In this document: piece after piece, positions 8,094-15,599 of the stretch
Position numbering within the stretch: position 1 is the first letter of the stretch
Layout of the letters: every line of letters starts with the position of its first letter
Position numbers and translations under genes: made by a program
Origin: Prevotella sp. UBA6447
GTDB taxonomy: Bacteria; Bacteroidota; Bacteroidia; Bacteroidales; Bacteroidaceae
Direction of reading: 5' to 3'
Assembly: GCA_002437115.1 (NCBI GenBank)
Contig: DJOD01000047.1
Span: 1-35,243, forward strand
Length of the DNA stretch: 35,243 nt
The notes under the pieces: model-generated
The model's input: only the letters and a program-made list of their open reading frames with translations
The model's database searches: none
Told to the model about the DNA's origin: nothing

Positions 8094-8918
8094 ATGGAAA
8101 AGACGAAACAGATACCTTACCGTGCCATAGCCCTTGACCTGGACGGCACGCTGACCAACCAGGACAAGGTGGTCACCCCCAAGACCCGCGAGGCACTCCA
8201 CCAGGCGCGGGCCGCCGGAGCGGTCATCATCCTCGCCTCAGGAAGGCCCACCTATGGCATCATGCCCGTGGCCGAATGTCTGGAGCTCACACGGCGGGGA
8301 GGATACATCCTCTCCTACAACGGCGGCAACATCGTGGACGCGAAGACGGGCGAGAAGTGCTTCGCGCAGACGTTGCCCGAGACCGTGCTGCCCCTGTTGC
8401 ACGACTACGCCCAGCAGAAAGGGCATGCCCTCTTGGGATATGTGGGGAAAGAGATTGTGACCGAACAACCCGACGACCCTTATGTCAAGGAAGAGTCGCG
8501 CATCAACAAGATGGGCATCCGCAAGGTGGAGAACTTGCTGGAAGCGCTGGAGCCCCACCCCACCAAGCTGTTGATGACTGGCACGCCAGCCGACATGCTC
8601 AGGGCCGAACAGGAGCTTGGCCACACGATCGGCGACAAGATGGATGTCTTCCGGTCGGCACCTTTTTTCCTGGAACTGGTGCCGAGGGGCATTGACAAGG
8701 CGCGTTCGCTGGCAAGGCTGCTTGCCATGATCAACCTCACCCCCGCCGACCTGATGGCCTTCGGCGACGGATACAACGACCTCAGCATGCTCAAGCTGGC
8801 TGGCATGGGCGTAGCCATGGAGAATGCGGCACCCGAGGTGCGGGCCGAGGCCGACTATGTGACCCTGTCGAACGAGGAGGACGGCGTGGCGGCTGCGCTC
8901 CAGCACTTTGGCATGTGA
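8094..8918 (+). CDS. Cof-type HAD-IIB family hydrolase
   Basis: 274 residues, the usual size for Cof/YbiV-like sugar-phosphate or nucleotide phosphatases. Motif I is DLDGT (15-19, nucleophile D15 and acid D17), motif II is in LASGRPTYG, the type IIB cap occupies the middle, a conserved K lies in the PRGIDKARSLARLL segment, and motif IV is FGDGYNDLSML. The enzyme is expected to dephosphorylate small phosphorylated metabolites in the cytoplasm; the actual substrate cannot be read from sequence. ATG 8094 was chosen because the promoter ends at 8018. The 3' end of the gene contains the promoter of the next gene, so the two are at least partly independently transcribed. Confidence 0.9.
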   Translation: MEKTKQIPYRAIALDLDGTLTNQDKVVTPKTREALHQARAAGAVIILASGRPTYGIMPVAECLELTRRGGYILSYNGGNIVDAKTGEKCFAQTLPETVLPLLHDYAQQKGHALLGYVGKEIVTEQPDDPYVKEESRINKMGIRKVENLLEALEPHPTKLLMTGTPADMLRAEQELGHTIGDKMDVFRSAPFFLELVPRGIDKARSLARLLAMINLTPADLMAFGDGYNDLSMLKLAGMGVAMENAAPEVRAEADYVTLSNEEDGVAAALQHFGM

Positions 8919-8937
8919 CATAAAATGCGTACCTTTG
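8907..8937 (+). promoter_or_regulatory. Near-consensus promoter of the purine permease gene
   Basis: TTTG (8907-8910), a 19-base spacer, then TACCTTTG (8930-8937): a perfect fit to TTTG-N19-TAnnTTTG. It starts inside the last codons of the HAD gene and overlaps the in-frame ATG at 8925, ruling that out as start codon. Confidence 0.75.
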
Positions 8938-8993
8938 CAATCGCAAAAAAGCAATGTGGGCGCAAGCCCGCCAACCGTTACGTTACAACTGAC

Positions 8994-10295
8994 ATGAACC
9001 ACTTCAAGACACTCTTGGGCTTCGACCCCAAGCAAACCACCGTGAAGACCGAGCTGGTGGCCGGCCTCACAACGTTCCTCACCATGTGTTACATCCTGGC
9101 CGTCAACCCCACCATCCTGGCCACCACGGGCATGGACAAGGCTGCCCTCTTCACCAGCACCGCCATCGCCTCGGCCATCGCTACCCTGCTCCTGGCCTTC
9201 ATGGCCAAGCTGCCCTTCGCCCAGGCTCCCAGCATGGGCCTCAACGCCTTCTTCGCCTTCACGCTCTGCCAGGCCATGGGCCTCAGCTGGCAGCAGGCCC
9301 TGGCGGTGCTGCTTATCGAGGGGGTCGTCTTCCTGCTCATCACGTTCTTCAACATTCGCGACAAGATCCTCAACAGCATACCCAGCAACCTCCGCTATGC
9401 CATCTCGGCCGGCATCGGCATGTTCATAGCCTTCATCGGCCTGAAAAACGCGGGCATCATCACGGCCAACGAGGCAACTTTCGTACAATTGGGCAAGTTC
9501 ACGCCTGTAAGCATCCTGGGGCTCATCAGCATCCTGCTCAGCGGCATGCTCATGGCACGCAAGGTCAAGGGCTCGCTCTTCTACGCCATCATCCTCTCGA
9601 CAGTCATCGGCATACCCATGGGCGTCACTGAGATTCCCGAGGGATGGATGCCTCTGTCGGCTCCCCATAGCGTGGCACCCATCTTCTGCCAGTTCGACTT
9701 CACGGGCTTCTTCACCCCCAAGATGGTCATGGTCATCTTCTCTTTGTTGCTGGTCAACATCTTCGACACCATCGGCACCATCGTGGGCTTGGCCGAAAAG
9801 GTGGGAGTCACCAAGCCCGACGGCACCATTCCGCACGTGAAGGAGGCCATGATGAGCGATGCCATCGGCACCACGGCGGGCGCGTTGCTGGGCAGTTCCA
9901 CCATCACAACCTACGTGGAGAGCGCGTCGGGAATCGCCGAAGGTGGCAAGTCGGGCATGACCTCTTTCTTTGTGGGCGTGATGTTCTTACTGAGCATCTT
10001 CCTGGCACCCATCTTCCTGCTCATCCCCGGGGCGGCCACCAGTGGCGCGCTGGTCATGGTGGGCGTGCTGATGGTCGACGCCTTCAAGAAGATTGAGCTC
10101 GACGACATCTCCGAGGCTTTCCCCGCCTTTGTCACCATGATTACCATGGTGCTTTGTTACAGCATCGCCGACGGCATCTGCCTTGGCATCCTCAGCTATG
10201 TGCTCATCAAGATGATGACCGGCAAGTTCCGCGACCTCAATGCCACACTCTACGCGCTGGCCGTGCTGCTCATCATCAATTACGCCTTCGGGTAA
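8994..10295 (+). CDS. NCS2 family permease, AzgA-type (guanine/hypoxanthine)
   Basis: 433 residues with about 12-14 hydrophobic segments, as expected for the nucleobase-cation symporter 2 fold. The beginning (TTVKTELVAGLTTFLTMCYI followed by AVNPTIL) and the segments APSMGLNAFFAF, LVNIFDTIGTIVGLAEK and STITTYVESASGIAEGGKSG are typical of the AzgA/PbuG/GhxP branch, which imports hypoxanthine, guanine or adenine with protons across the inner membrane. The start at 8994 is set by the promoter at 8907-8937; an in-frame ATG at 8925 would lie inside the promoter. Substrate choice within purines cannot be decided here. A preceding nucleotide/sugar phosphatase-like gene is compatible with nucleobase salvage but does not prove a link. 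Confidence 0.9.
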   Translation: MNHFKTLLGFDPKQTTVKTELVAGLTTFLTMCYILAVNPTILATTGMDKAALFTSTAIASAIATLLLAFMAKLPFAQAPSMGLNAFFAFTLCQAMGLSWQQALAVLLIEGVVFLLITFFNIRDKILNSIPSNLRYAISAGIGMFIAFIGLKNAGIITANEATFVQLGKFTPVSILGLISILLSGMLMARKVKGSLFYAIILSTVIGIPMGVTEIPEGWMPLSAPHSVAPIFCQFDFTGFFTPKMVMVIFSLLLVNIFDTIGTIVGLAEKVGVTKPDGTIPHVKEAMMSDAIGTTAGALLGSSTITTYVESASGIAEGGKSGMTSFFVGVMFLLSIFLAPIFLLIPGAATSGALVMVGVLMVDAFKKIELDDISEAFPAFVTMITMVLCYSIADGICLGILSYVLIKMMTGKFRDLNATLYALAVLLIINYAFG

Positions 10296-10354
10296 AGCGG
10301 TGTGGCAGAGAAAGCCAAACTGTTGGCAACGCCTGCCCATTCTTGACATAGAGG

Positions 10355-10651
10355 ATGAACAGAATAAAAGAAGAGCAGCGTGTCGTGGAGCAAATGATAC
10401 GTCTATACTGTAGGAAGAAGGAAGGTCATAAGGAGCTGTGCCCTACTTGCAGAGAACTGCTACAGTACGCTACAGCAAGATTGGAACGATGTAAGTTTGG
10501 CGAGACCAAGACCACTTGCAAGAAGTGTTCCGTCCATTGCTATCGTTCTCTAATGAAAGAACGAATGTGCAAAGTGATGCGTTGGGCTGGCCCAAGAATG
10601 ATTTTGTATCACCCAGCTGCCGCCATCAAGCATATCATAAGAGAATTATAA
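10355..10651 (+). CDS. Nitrous oxide-stimulated promoter (YgbA) family protein
   Basis: 98 residues, full length for the YgbA_NO family. Conserved cysteine pattern: CRKKEGHKELCPTC near the start, then ERCKFGETKTTCKKCSVHCY, and the family's hallmark end VMRWAGPRMILYHPAAAIKH. The cysteines suggest metal or Fe-S binding. In Escherichia coli ygbA belongs to the nitric-oxide-responsive NsrR regulon; the molecular function is unclear and linked to nitrosative stress. It begins the close plus-strand group 10355-12093 (gaps of 10, 11 and 2 bases), so it is probably the first gene of a four-gene operon. I see no certain NsrR/HcpR-type operator in the 59 bases upstream. Confidence 0.88.
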   Translation: MNRIKEEQRVVEQMIRLYCRKKEGHKELCPTCRELLQYATARLERCKFGETKTTCKKCSVHCYRSLMKERMCKVMRWAGPRMILYHPAAAIKHIIREL

Positions 10652-10661
10652 CAAAAAGATT

Positions 10662-10895
10662 ATGGCTCTTGATATAACAAACCTCTGTTCGCATCTTCAA
10701 AAGAAGTTGTTTGAACCTGAGGGAACATACTATCCTATCTGGAAAGCCATACAGAACGATGAGGAGTTGACAGCCGTAGCTCGCTCACGTCAACTCCACA
10801 TCTACCGCAACGGTAAGAAGGTTCTCATTCTTGCCGGCAAAGCTCAACCGAAGATCATCAGAGAGGACAAACTGATTGAATTAATAACAACATAA
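10662..10895 (+). CDS. Hypothetical protein, 77 residues
   Basis: Family not recognised. The ATG follows the YgbA-family stop by 10 bases and the next gene begins 11 bases after its stop, so it sits firmly inside an operon. The sequence is soluble with no signal peptide or membrane segment. Two mixed alpha/beta parts can be seen: helix-like residues 1-40 (TNLCSHLQKKLF, YPIWKAIQNDEEL) and strand-like residues 45-70 (RQLHIYRNGKKVLILAG), ending in an acidic helix. The compact size and conserved operon position suggest a small accessory or DNA/metabolite-binding protein, but nothing in the sequence shows it. Confidence 0.7.
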   Translation: MALDITNLCSHLQKKLFEPEGTYYPIWKAIQNDEELTAVARSRQLHIYRNGKKVLILAGKAQPKIIREDKLIELITT

Positions 10896-10906
10896 ACAGA
10901 GAAGCC

Positions 10907-11575
10907 ATGGATTTTCCAGAAATATACTCAGCAGCAGGCATGATGGCATTGATTCAGGAGATAGGCTTCCTACCACTCCTCGATAGCGGCATGGAAGGGT
11001 TCTCGGCCGAAGACATCGTGACGGAAGACTGTCGGTACGTGACATTCCCCGAAGGCGGATGGGACTGGCCGCTTTGGAAATGGAAGGGCGAAATTGTGCG
11101 GGAAATGCCGTGTATGTACGGAAAGTTCTTCAACAAGAAAGCGGGATTCATCAGCATGGAATGGTGGCCAGACTTCTGCAACTACAGAAGAAGCAAACAC
11201 CCTCATCCAGTTGAAGACTCTATAGAAGGAGCCATTCTCGACACCCTCCTATCATCGGGCAGTCTCATCACAAGAGAACTTCGAGCCGCCTGCGGATTCA
11301 CGGGCAAGGGAATGAGATGCAAGTTTGACGGTTTCCTCACCCGACTGGAAATGGCGACTTACATCGTGACCGAGGATTTCGTATACCCTCGCGACAAGCA
11401 TAACCATGAATATGGCTGGGGGTGGTCGCTGCTGAACACGCCCGAAGCGCTCTATGGCAGGGAAACTTGCCAATGCCATCGAACGCCCGATGAATCTCAC
11501 CAGAGGATTTTCGCACACCTGAAAAAAATTCTGCCTGATGCTTCAGACAAGCAGATAGAAAAAATAATCGGATAA
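10907..11575 (+). CDS. AlkZ-related (YcaQ-like) winged-helix protein
   Basis: 222 residues. The arrangement matches the short AlkZ-related proteins of anaerobes: an N-terminal segment with EGGWDWPLWKWKGEIVRE, then CMYGKFFNKKAGFISMEWWP, a helix-turn-helix-like part (SSGSLITRELRAACGF, about residues 115-135), GFLTRLEMATYIVTEDF and the ending YGWGWSLLNTPEALYG. AlkZ itself is a DNA glycosylase that unhooks interstrand crosslinks; the short relatives have no proven activity and lack much of the full enzyme (about 370-400 residues). It is co-located with YgbA-family and FMN-barrel genes, suggesting a damage or nitrosative-stress context. The name rests on remembered family resemblance; substrate and catalytic residue are not assigned. 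Confidence 0.65.
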   Translation: MDFPEIYSAAGMMALIQEIGFLPLLDSGMEGFSAEDIVTEDCRYVTFPEGGWDWPLWKWKGEIVREMPCMYGKFFNKKAGFISMEWWPDFCNYRRSKHPHPVEDSIEGAILDTLLSSGSLITRELRAACGFTGKGMRCKFDGFLTRLEMATYIVTEDFVYPRDKHNHEYGWGWSLLNTPEALYGRETCQCHRTPDESHQRIFAHLKKILPDASDKQIEKIIG

Positions 11576-11577
11576 AA

Positions 11578-12093
11578 ATGAGAAAGGTATCAAGGGAAAT
11601 GGACAGTCAATGGGCACTGGAAGTAATGCACAAGGCACCATATATTACTGTAAGTTTTATGGACGAAGACGGCAAACCATACGGCTTACCGCTGTCACTC
11701 GCTTCCAATGATGATGTAAACTGGTATTTTCATGGCGCCTTGGAAGGCAAAAAGCTGAAGTCCATCATGGCTCACCCCGAGGTTTGCCTTTCTGCCGTAA
11801 CCCGTTGCACGCCTACGGTTGGCCCGAAGGATTACAGTTTCACCCTACAATACAAATCGGCCATTGCATTCGGCAAGGCAGAAATCGTGACCGACGATGC
11901 GGAAAAGATTCATGGGCTCCGACTGGTCTGCGAACGTTTCCTGCCTCAACACATGGATGCTTTCGACCAAAGCATCGCCCGTTCCTTATCACGCACGGCA
12001 GTAGTGCGCATCACGCTTACCGAACCACCAACTGGCAAGCGCAAGCAATATGATAAGGAAGGAAGGGAAATGAAATATGGCAGAATGGAATAG
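11578..12093 (+). CDS. Pyridoxamine 5'-phosphate oxidase-fold (NimA-like) flavoprotein
   Basis: 171 residues. FMN-binding split-barrel family, as seen from PYITVSFMDEDGKPYGLPLSL (strands 1-2), WYFHGALEGKKLKSI (strand plus helix contacting flavin phosphate), HPEVCLSAV and SFTLQYKSAIAFGKAEIV. This pattern is that of the nitroimidazole-reductase (NimA)-like branch, which reduces small nitro or other compounds using FMN in the cytoplasm. The last 20 residues are basic and extend past the fold. The ATG lies 2 bases after the preceding stop, so it is translated with the AlkZ-related gene. Whether it confers nitroimidazole resistance cannot be told; many members have unknown substrates. Confidence 0.85.
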   Translation: MRKVSREMDSQWALEVMHKAPYITVSFMDEDGKPYGLPLSLASNDDVNWYFHGALEGKKLKSIMAHPEVCLSAVTRCTPTVGPKDYSFTLQYKSAIAFGKAEIVTDDAEKIHGLRLVCERFLPQHMDAFDQSIARSLSRTAVVRITLTEPPTGKRKQYDKEGREMKYGRME

Positions 12094-12106
12094 CCACCCC
12101 ATCACG

Positions 12107-12946
12107 TCACATCAATATCTTGGCAAGGAAGCGGCTCACCACGTCGGCCACCCGTGTTTCCTGCCCTGTAAAGCCATGGTCGGCATTCGGCAAAAGGTTC
12201 CACTCACTCTTGGGGTTCAGGTAGTGAAAACGTTGGCCATAGGTGTAAGGCACCACACGATCGGCTTCTCCATGCACCACACACTCCACCGACTGATAGT
12301 TCTTGGCCGTCTCGTATATGGGCAACCCGACAGCCGTGCGCACATAGTCGCCGCCCAAGCAGCGACCATCCCACATCTCAATTTTCTCAGGTGGGTTCTT
12401 GGGATCGTAGACCTTTCCAAACGTGTTGCCACGCAAGGCATCGTCGCGCAATACCGCAGCCGGAGCGAGCAGCACCAAGGCGCGTAGCTGCTTGATTTTC
12501 GGATTGCGACGCAATGCCAACTGCCCAGCCACCATCGATGCCACCACGCCACCTTGCGAGTGACCACCTATGGCCAAACCGCTCACCCACGGCAGCGACG
12601 AGGCGTAACGCAGCACGCACAAGGCATCCTGTATCTCGTTGGGCACCGTCATGTCCTCAAAACGCCCCTCACTCTGCCCATGGCCGTTGAAGTCGAAGCG
12701 CAACACAGCAATGCCCACGCGGTTAAGGCTATCAGTGATGGCATCAAAAAGCGCGCCGCCCTTGTTGGCACCAAAACCATGGCACAAGACAAACAGCGGC
12801 ATAGTGCAAGACTTGGGCTCGGGCCGATCAATACGCACACTGAGCATCCCGTGATCGCCCTCAACGGTCGCGGTTTCACTAAAGCCCTGCGCGCTAAGAT
12901 CCACTATGGAAAGCGCAACCAGGAGAAAAAGTCTTAGTTTTCGCAT
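12107..12946 (-). CDS. Secreted alpha/beta hydrolase (esterase-like)
   Basis: 279 residues from the chosen start. The N-terminus KLRLFLLVALSIVDLSAQG is a signal peptide, so the enzyme acts in the periplasm or outside. Oxyanion-region HGFGANKG (56-63), nucleophile elbow GHSQGG with Ser130, acid Asp229 in HGEADRVVP and His257 in NADHGF complete the triad, so it should be active. It resembles serine-aminopeptidase/acyl-esterase type hydrolases; similar Prevotella proteins are often annotated as feruloyl or acetyl esterases, but no glycan genes are nearby. A longer start at 13003 would place 19 non-signal residues before the signal peptide, so 12946 is preferred. The gene converges on the preceding FMN-barrel gene with only 13 bases between stops. 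Confidence 0.87.
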   Translation of the reverse strand: MRKLRLFLLVALSIVDLSAQGFSETATVEGDHGMLSVRIDRPEPKSCTMPLFVLCHGFGANKGGALFDAITDSLNRVGIAVLRFDFNGHGQSEGRFEDMTVPNEIQDALCVLRYASSLPWVSGLAIGGHSQGGVVASMVAGQLALRRNPKIKQLRALVLLAPAAVLRDDALRGNTFGKVYDPKNPPEKIEMWDGRCLGGDYVRTAVGLPIYETAKNYQSVECVVHGEADRVVPYTYGQRFHYLNPKSEWNLLPNADHGFTGQETRVADVVSRFLAKILM

Positions 12947-13084
12947 ATTATTAGGATTTTTCTGACACAAGGACAAACCGCCCGCCCTCATAGCGAACAA
13001 CAAGCCCTCCCTAACGAAAATATCCTTGCGGCGCGCCTATCTCAGCTGCCTCGCAAGGACATTCGTTATCATAATTCTTAAAAG

Positions 13085-13166
13085 TGGGTGGTGATGGATT
13101 CGAACCACCGAAGGCAGAGCCAGCAGATTTACAGTCTGCCCCATTTGGCCACTCTGGTAACCACCC
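13085..13166 (-). tRNA. tRNA-Tyr (GTA)
   Basis: The acceptor arms GGGTGGT/ACCACCC pair fully with discriminator A. The anticodon stem GCAGA/TCTGC encloses CTGTAAA, giving anticodon GTA. A long variable arm (class II) is present, as expected for bacterial tRNA-Tyr, and the T arm has GGTTCGAATCC. CCA is not encoded. Confidence 0.96.
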
Positions 13167-13204
13167 TTAACCTGCTTATCCGCATATGTTCGGAAAAGCG
13201 AGTG

Positions 13205-13212
13205 CAAAGGTA
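13205..13212 (-). promoter_or_regulatory. -7 element of tRNA-Tyr promoter (TACCTTTG)
   Basis: The minus strand reads TACCTTTG, 39 bases before the mature tRNA 5' end. It is the same -7 element as used by the tRNA cluster at 33.3 kb. Confidence 0.6.
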
Positions 13213-13289
13213 ACACTTTCCTTCGGCAATCAAGCACAAATGGCCAACGAATTTCTTGTTTTAACATTTTTACACAAGAAAAGCCATCG

Positions 13290-13877
13290 TTACAACATCA
13301 TGACATAAAAGGCACAGGCAGCCAAGAGCATGGCCACGACCGTATCAACCATGCGCGCATGGCGGGAGAAGAGCTTCTGGAGCGCGCCTCCAGCCAACAA
13401 GTAAGCCAAGTTGGCACCTGGCCCAGCCAGTTCGAGCACCAAAACGAGCACAAGGAGGTCGGACAAGCGGTCTGAATAGGGCAACACGAAGGTAGAGAAA
13501 GCCATCAAGTCGAAGAACACCATCTTGGCATTGGTGAGTTGCACCAACAAGCCCGAGAGAAAAGAACAGGTCTTGTCGGCCACCTGGGGATGGCATGAGC
13601 TACGGTAAATCTGCCAGGCCAGGCAAAGAAGGTAGGCTCCGCCCACATACTGCAGCACGAACACATAGCGCCCTATCACGCTGCCCAACCAGTGGGTGGC
13701 CAGCGCAGCACATAGCGCCGCGAGGGTAAACCCCATCGCCAAGCCCAGCCACATCACAAGGCTACGCCCCACCCCATGCCGCATCGAACAGTGGAGGGCA
13801 AACAGGTTGGCCGGCCCGGGCGTATAGCCCACAAGGAGAATGGCCAACAGGAGCGATGGCAGGAGGGATATTGGCAT
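13290..13877 (-). CDS. LysE family transporter
   Basis: 195 residues with about six hydrophobic segments, the normal size of LysE/RhtB amino acid exporters. The hallmark near the first helix, YTPGPANLFALHCSMRHG (about residues 18-35), is present, as is the second-half motif QLTNAKMVFFDLMAFSTF. Such proteins export amino acids or related compounds across the inner membrane using the proton gradient. The substrate is not predictable. It lies between the tRNA-Tyr and the DUF3078 gene on the same strand, with a 40-base gap from the latter, so co-transcription with DUF3078 is possible. No regulator of the LysG type is adjacent. Confidence 0.85.
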   Translation of the reverse strand: MPISLLPSLLLAILLVGYTPGPANLFALHCSMRHGVGRSLVMWLGLAMGFTLAALCAALATHWLGSVIGRYVFVLQYVGGAYLLCLAWQIYRSSCHPQVADKTCSFLSGLLVQLTNAKMVFFDLMAFSTFVLPYSDRLSDLLVLVLVLELAGPGANLAYLLAGGALQKLFSRHARMVDTVVAMLLAACAFYVMML

Positions 13878-13917
13878 GGGCCTACGGAATGGCTATGTCG
13901 CAAGGGAACTCACGCTC

Positions 13918-15192
13918 CTAAAAACTGTAGGAGAAGCCCAGCGACGTGTACTCCTTGAACATCCAGTAGCCGTGGTGGTCGTCGCGCTGGCGCGAGTCGT
14001 CGAAACGCGGGTAGACAAACAACTTGGCCGCGATGTAACGGTTAAACTGGAAGCTGAACGTGTTCTCAAACTCCATCTCGGCGCGCTCGTAAGTGGTGTA
14101 GCCATAGATGCGCGAGCGCCAACTGATGTTGTTACAGAAACGCCACGTCACGTCGACGGTGACCTGCGAACCGAAGTCGCTGAGGGCATGGCGGCCTTGG
14201 TCGATGCCGTAGCGCGTGGCAAGCCCCAAACGATCCACAAACTTAAAGTTGTAGGCCAACGGAGCCAGGTGGACACTTCCCGTGAGCCTGCCCTTCAGCC
14301 AGTTGAGGTTGTAGTCCATACCGATAGACACATTGACATTGAGCGGCGAGAGGAAGTCGGAGTATACATAATGGCTATTGGTGGCAAAGTTGCGCATGAA
14401 CTGTGTGGAGGCAACAACCTGGAACGTGTAGTACCATCGCTTCGTGGCCTGCAAGCCCAGCTTGCCCGTGTAGCGCAAAAGGTCTTCGGAGGTCTTCAGG
14501 CTGTGGAGCGAGTCGCCACGCGAGGTCTGGAAACCGAGCTTCATCTCGAGGGTGTTGTCCCACCTCACCTTCTGCTTGTTGTTGTAATTGGCACGGAGCG
14601 TCAGCGCTCCCACCATCGAGTAGCTGCTTTGTCCGCCCTTGTACCAGTTGGTCGACACATAGTTTTGTAGGAACTGCAGGTAATGGTCGCCGCTGAACGA
14701 CCAGAAGTTGGGCTTCAGCACAATGATGTCTATCGGATCGGGCATGATTTCCTTGGGTTGGCTTTGCGGTGTCTCCACATCGGGGCGGTCGGTGATGGTC
14801 GTAGGCTCAAGCACTGTGCCCATCTGGTCGAGACGCTTCTGTGTGACCGACACCAGGTCAGGGCGCGAAAGGTACACGTGCAACAAGTGGTCGCCTACGT
14901 CCGTGAGGGAGTCGCCCAAGGAGAAGGCCATGTGCGCCACGTCCTTGTAGAACGTCATCGGCAGGAACATGGGAGCCAAGTCTGTGTTGTCGAAGGTCAC
15001 CGGGGCAGTCACCGAGTCGGCATAGAGCGAGTCGGCAAAAGCGCGCAGCGAATCGACGTAGAGCACGCCCACCTTCGTCGCGAGTGACGATTGTCGATGA
15101 GCGGTGCGCCCGTAACGCTGGCCATTTGCCGCACCTGGCGCGGCAAGCCAAAGCAATGTCAATAGTATCGTGGTGTAAAGTTGTCGTGTCAT
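13918..15192 (-). CDS. DUF3078 outer-membrane beta-barrel protein
   Basis: 424 residues with a signal peptide (QLYTTILLTLLWLAAPGAANG). The first 130 mature residues are a polar, helical region with repeated LRAFADSLYADS-like phrases. The rest is the DUF3078 domain, recognisable from FWSFSGDHYLQFLQNYVSTN, NWYKGGQSSYS and KVRWDNTLEMKLGFQ. It consists of alternating amphipathic strands and ends in FSYSF with a C-terminal aromatic residue, as outer-membrane barrels do. The family is restricted to Bacteroidota and its role is unknown. An own promoter is suggested by TAACTTTG upstream. It may form a transcript with the LysE gene that follows. Confidence 0.88.
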   Translation of the reverse strand: MTRQLYTTILLTLLWLAAPGAANGQRYGRTAHRQSSLATKVGVLYVDSLRAFADSLYADSVTAPVTFDNTDLAPMFLPMTFYKDVAHMAFSLGDSLTDVGDHLLHVYLSRPDLVSVTQKRLDQMGTVLEPTTITDRPDVETPQSQPKEIMPDPIDIIVLKPNFWSFSGDHYLQFLQNYVSTNWYKGGQSSYSMVGALTLRANYNNKQKVRWDNTLEMKLGFQTSRGDSLHSLKTSEDLLRYTGKLGLQATKRWYYTFQVVASTQFMRNFATNSHYVYSDFLSPLNVNVSIGMDYNLNWLKGRLTGSVHLAPLAYNFKFVDRLGLATRYGIDQGRHALSDFGSQVTVDVTWRFCNNISWRSRIYGYTTYERAEMEFENTFSFQFNRYIAAKLFVYPRFDDSRQRDDHHGYWMFKEYTSLGFSYSF

Positions 15193-15256
15193 ACAAGCAT
15201 TTCAGGTTGAAGGAGCGCGTTCCGCACGAGGAAATGCTGCACTCCAAGTTTGGTTG

Positions 15257-15264
15257 CAAAGTTA
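15257..15264 (-). promoter_or_regulatory. -7 element of DUF3078 gene promoter (TAACTTTG)
   Basis: The minus strand reads TAACTTTG, 64 bases before the ATG at 15192. A matching -33 is not clear. The remaining bases of the 15193-15599 gap contain the transporter terminator (15509-15557) and no gene that I can support. Confidence 0.5.
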
Positions 15265-15508
15265 GCAATAATCGCGGAAACGATGCGTGTTGCCCGCACA
15301 TTTTTTGCCAGATCGCGGCCTCCAAGGGCATTTTCATTGTGACAGCACGCAAGACATCCGATTCGCAAGATTAGAAAGGGACGACCACAACCATGTCATT
15401 GAAGATTAGAGGTCAAAGATACGAAAATTTCAGAATGTTTATATACAGCGCGACAGCCTAACAATTGTCCATAGGTTTCTCTCCTGGGCCTACGAGCGAG
15501 GGGGGGGG

Positions 15509-15557
15509 AAAAGGGACTGCGCTCGGCTTCGCGGAAGCGAAGTGGAGCGCAGCCCTT
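15509..15557 (-). terminator. Terminator of the POT transporter genes
   Basis: A nearly perfect palindrome: AAGGG-CTGCGCTC on one side and GAGCGCAG-(T)CCCTT on the other, with an inner CTTCGC/GCGAAG stem. In the minus-strand transcript it follows the POT stop codon by about 40 bases and is followed by TTTT and then a run of C (a G9 run on the plus strand at 15500-15508). Confidence 0.75.
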
Positions 15558-15599
15558 ACGTATTGATTCAAAAGAAATTGTGGTCAAAGGCCTGAGGTC

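Noticed and set aside
8238..9836. 532-residue minus-strand ORF opposite the HAD and permease genes
   Set aside because: High-GC antisense shadow of two well-supported genes; the product is His/Gly/Glu-rich with no family features.
15396..15587. Minus-strand ORF of 63 residues after the POT genes
   Set aside because: It runs through the terminator palindrome and a homopolymer run; no coding character.
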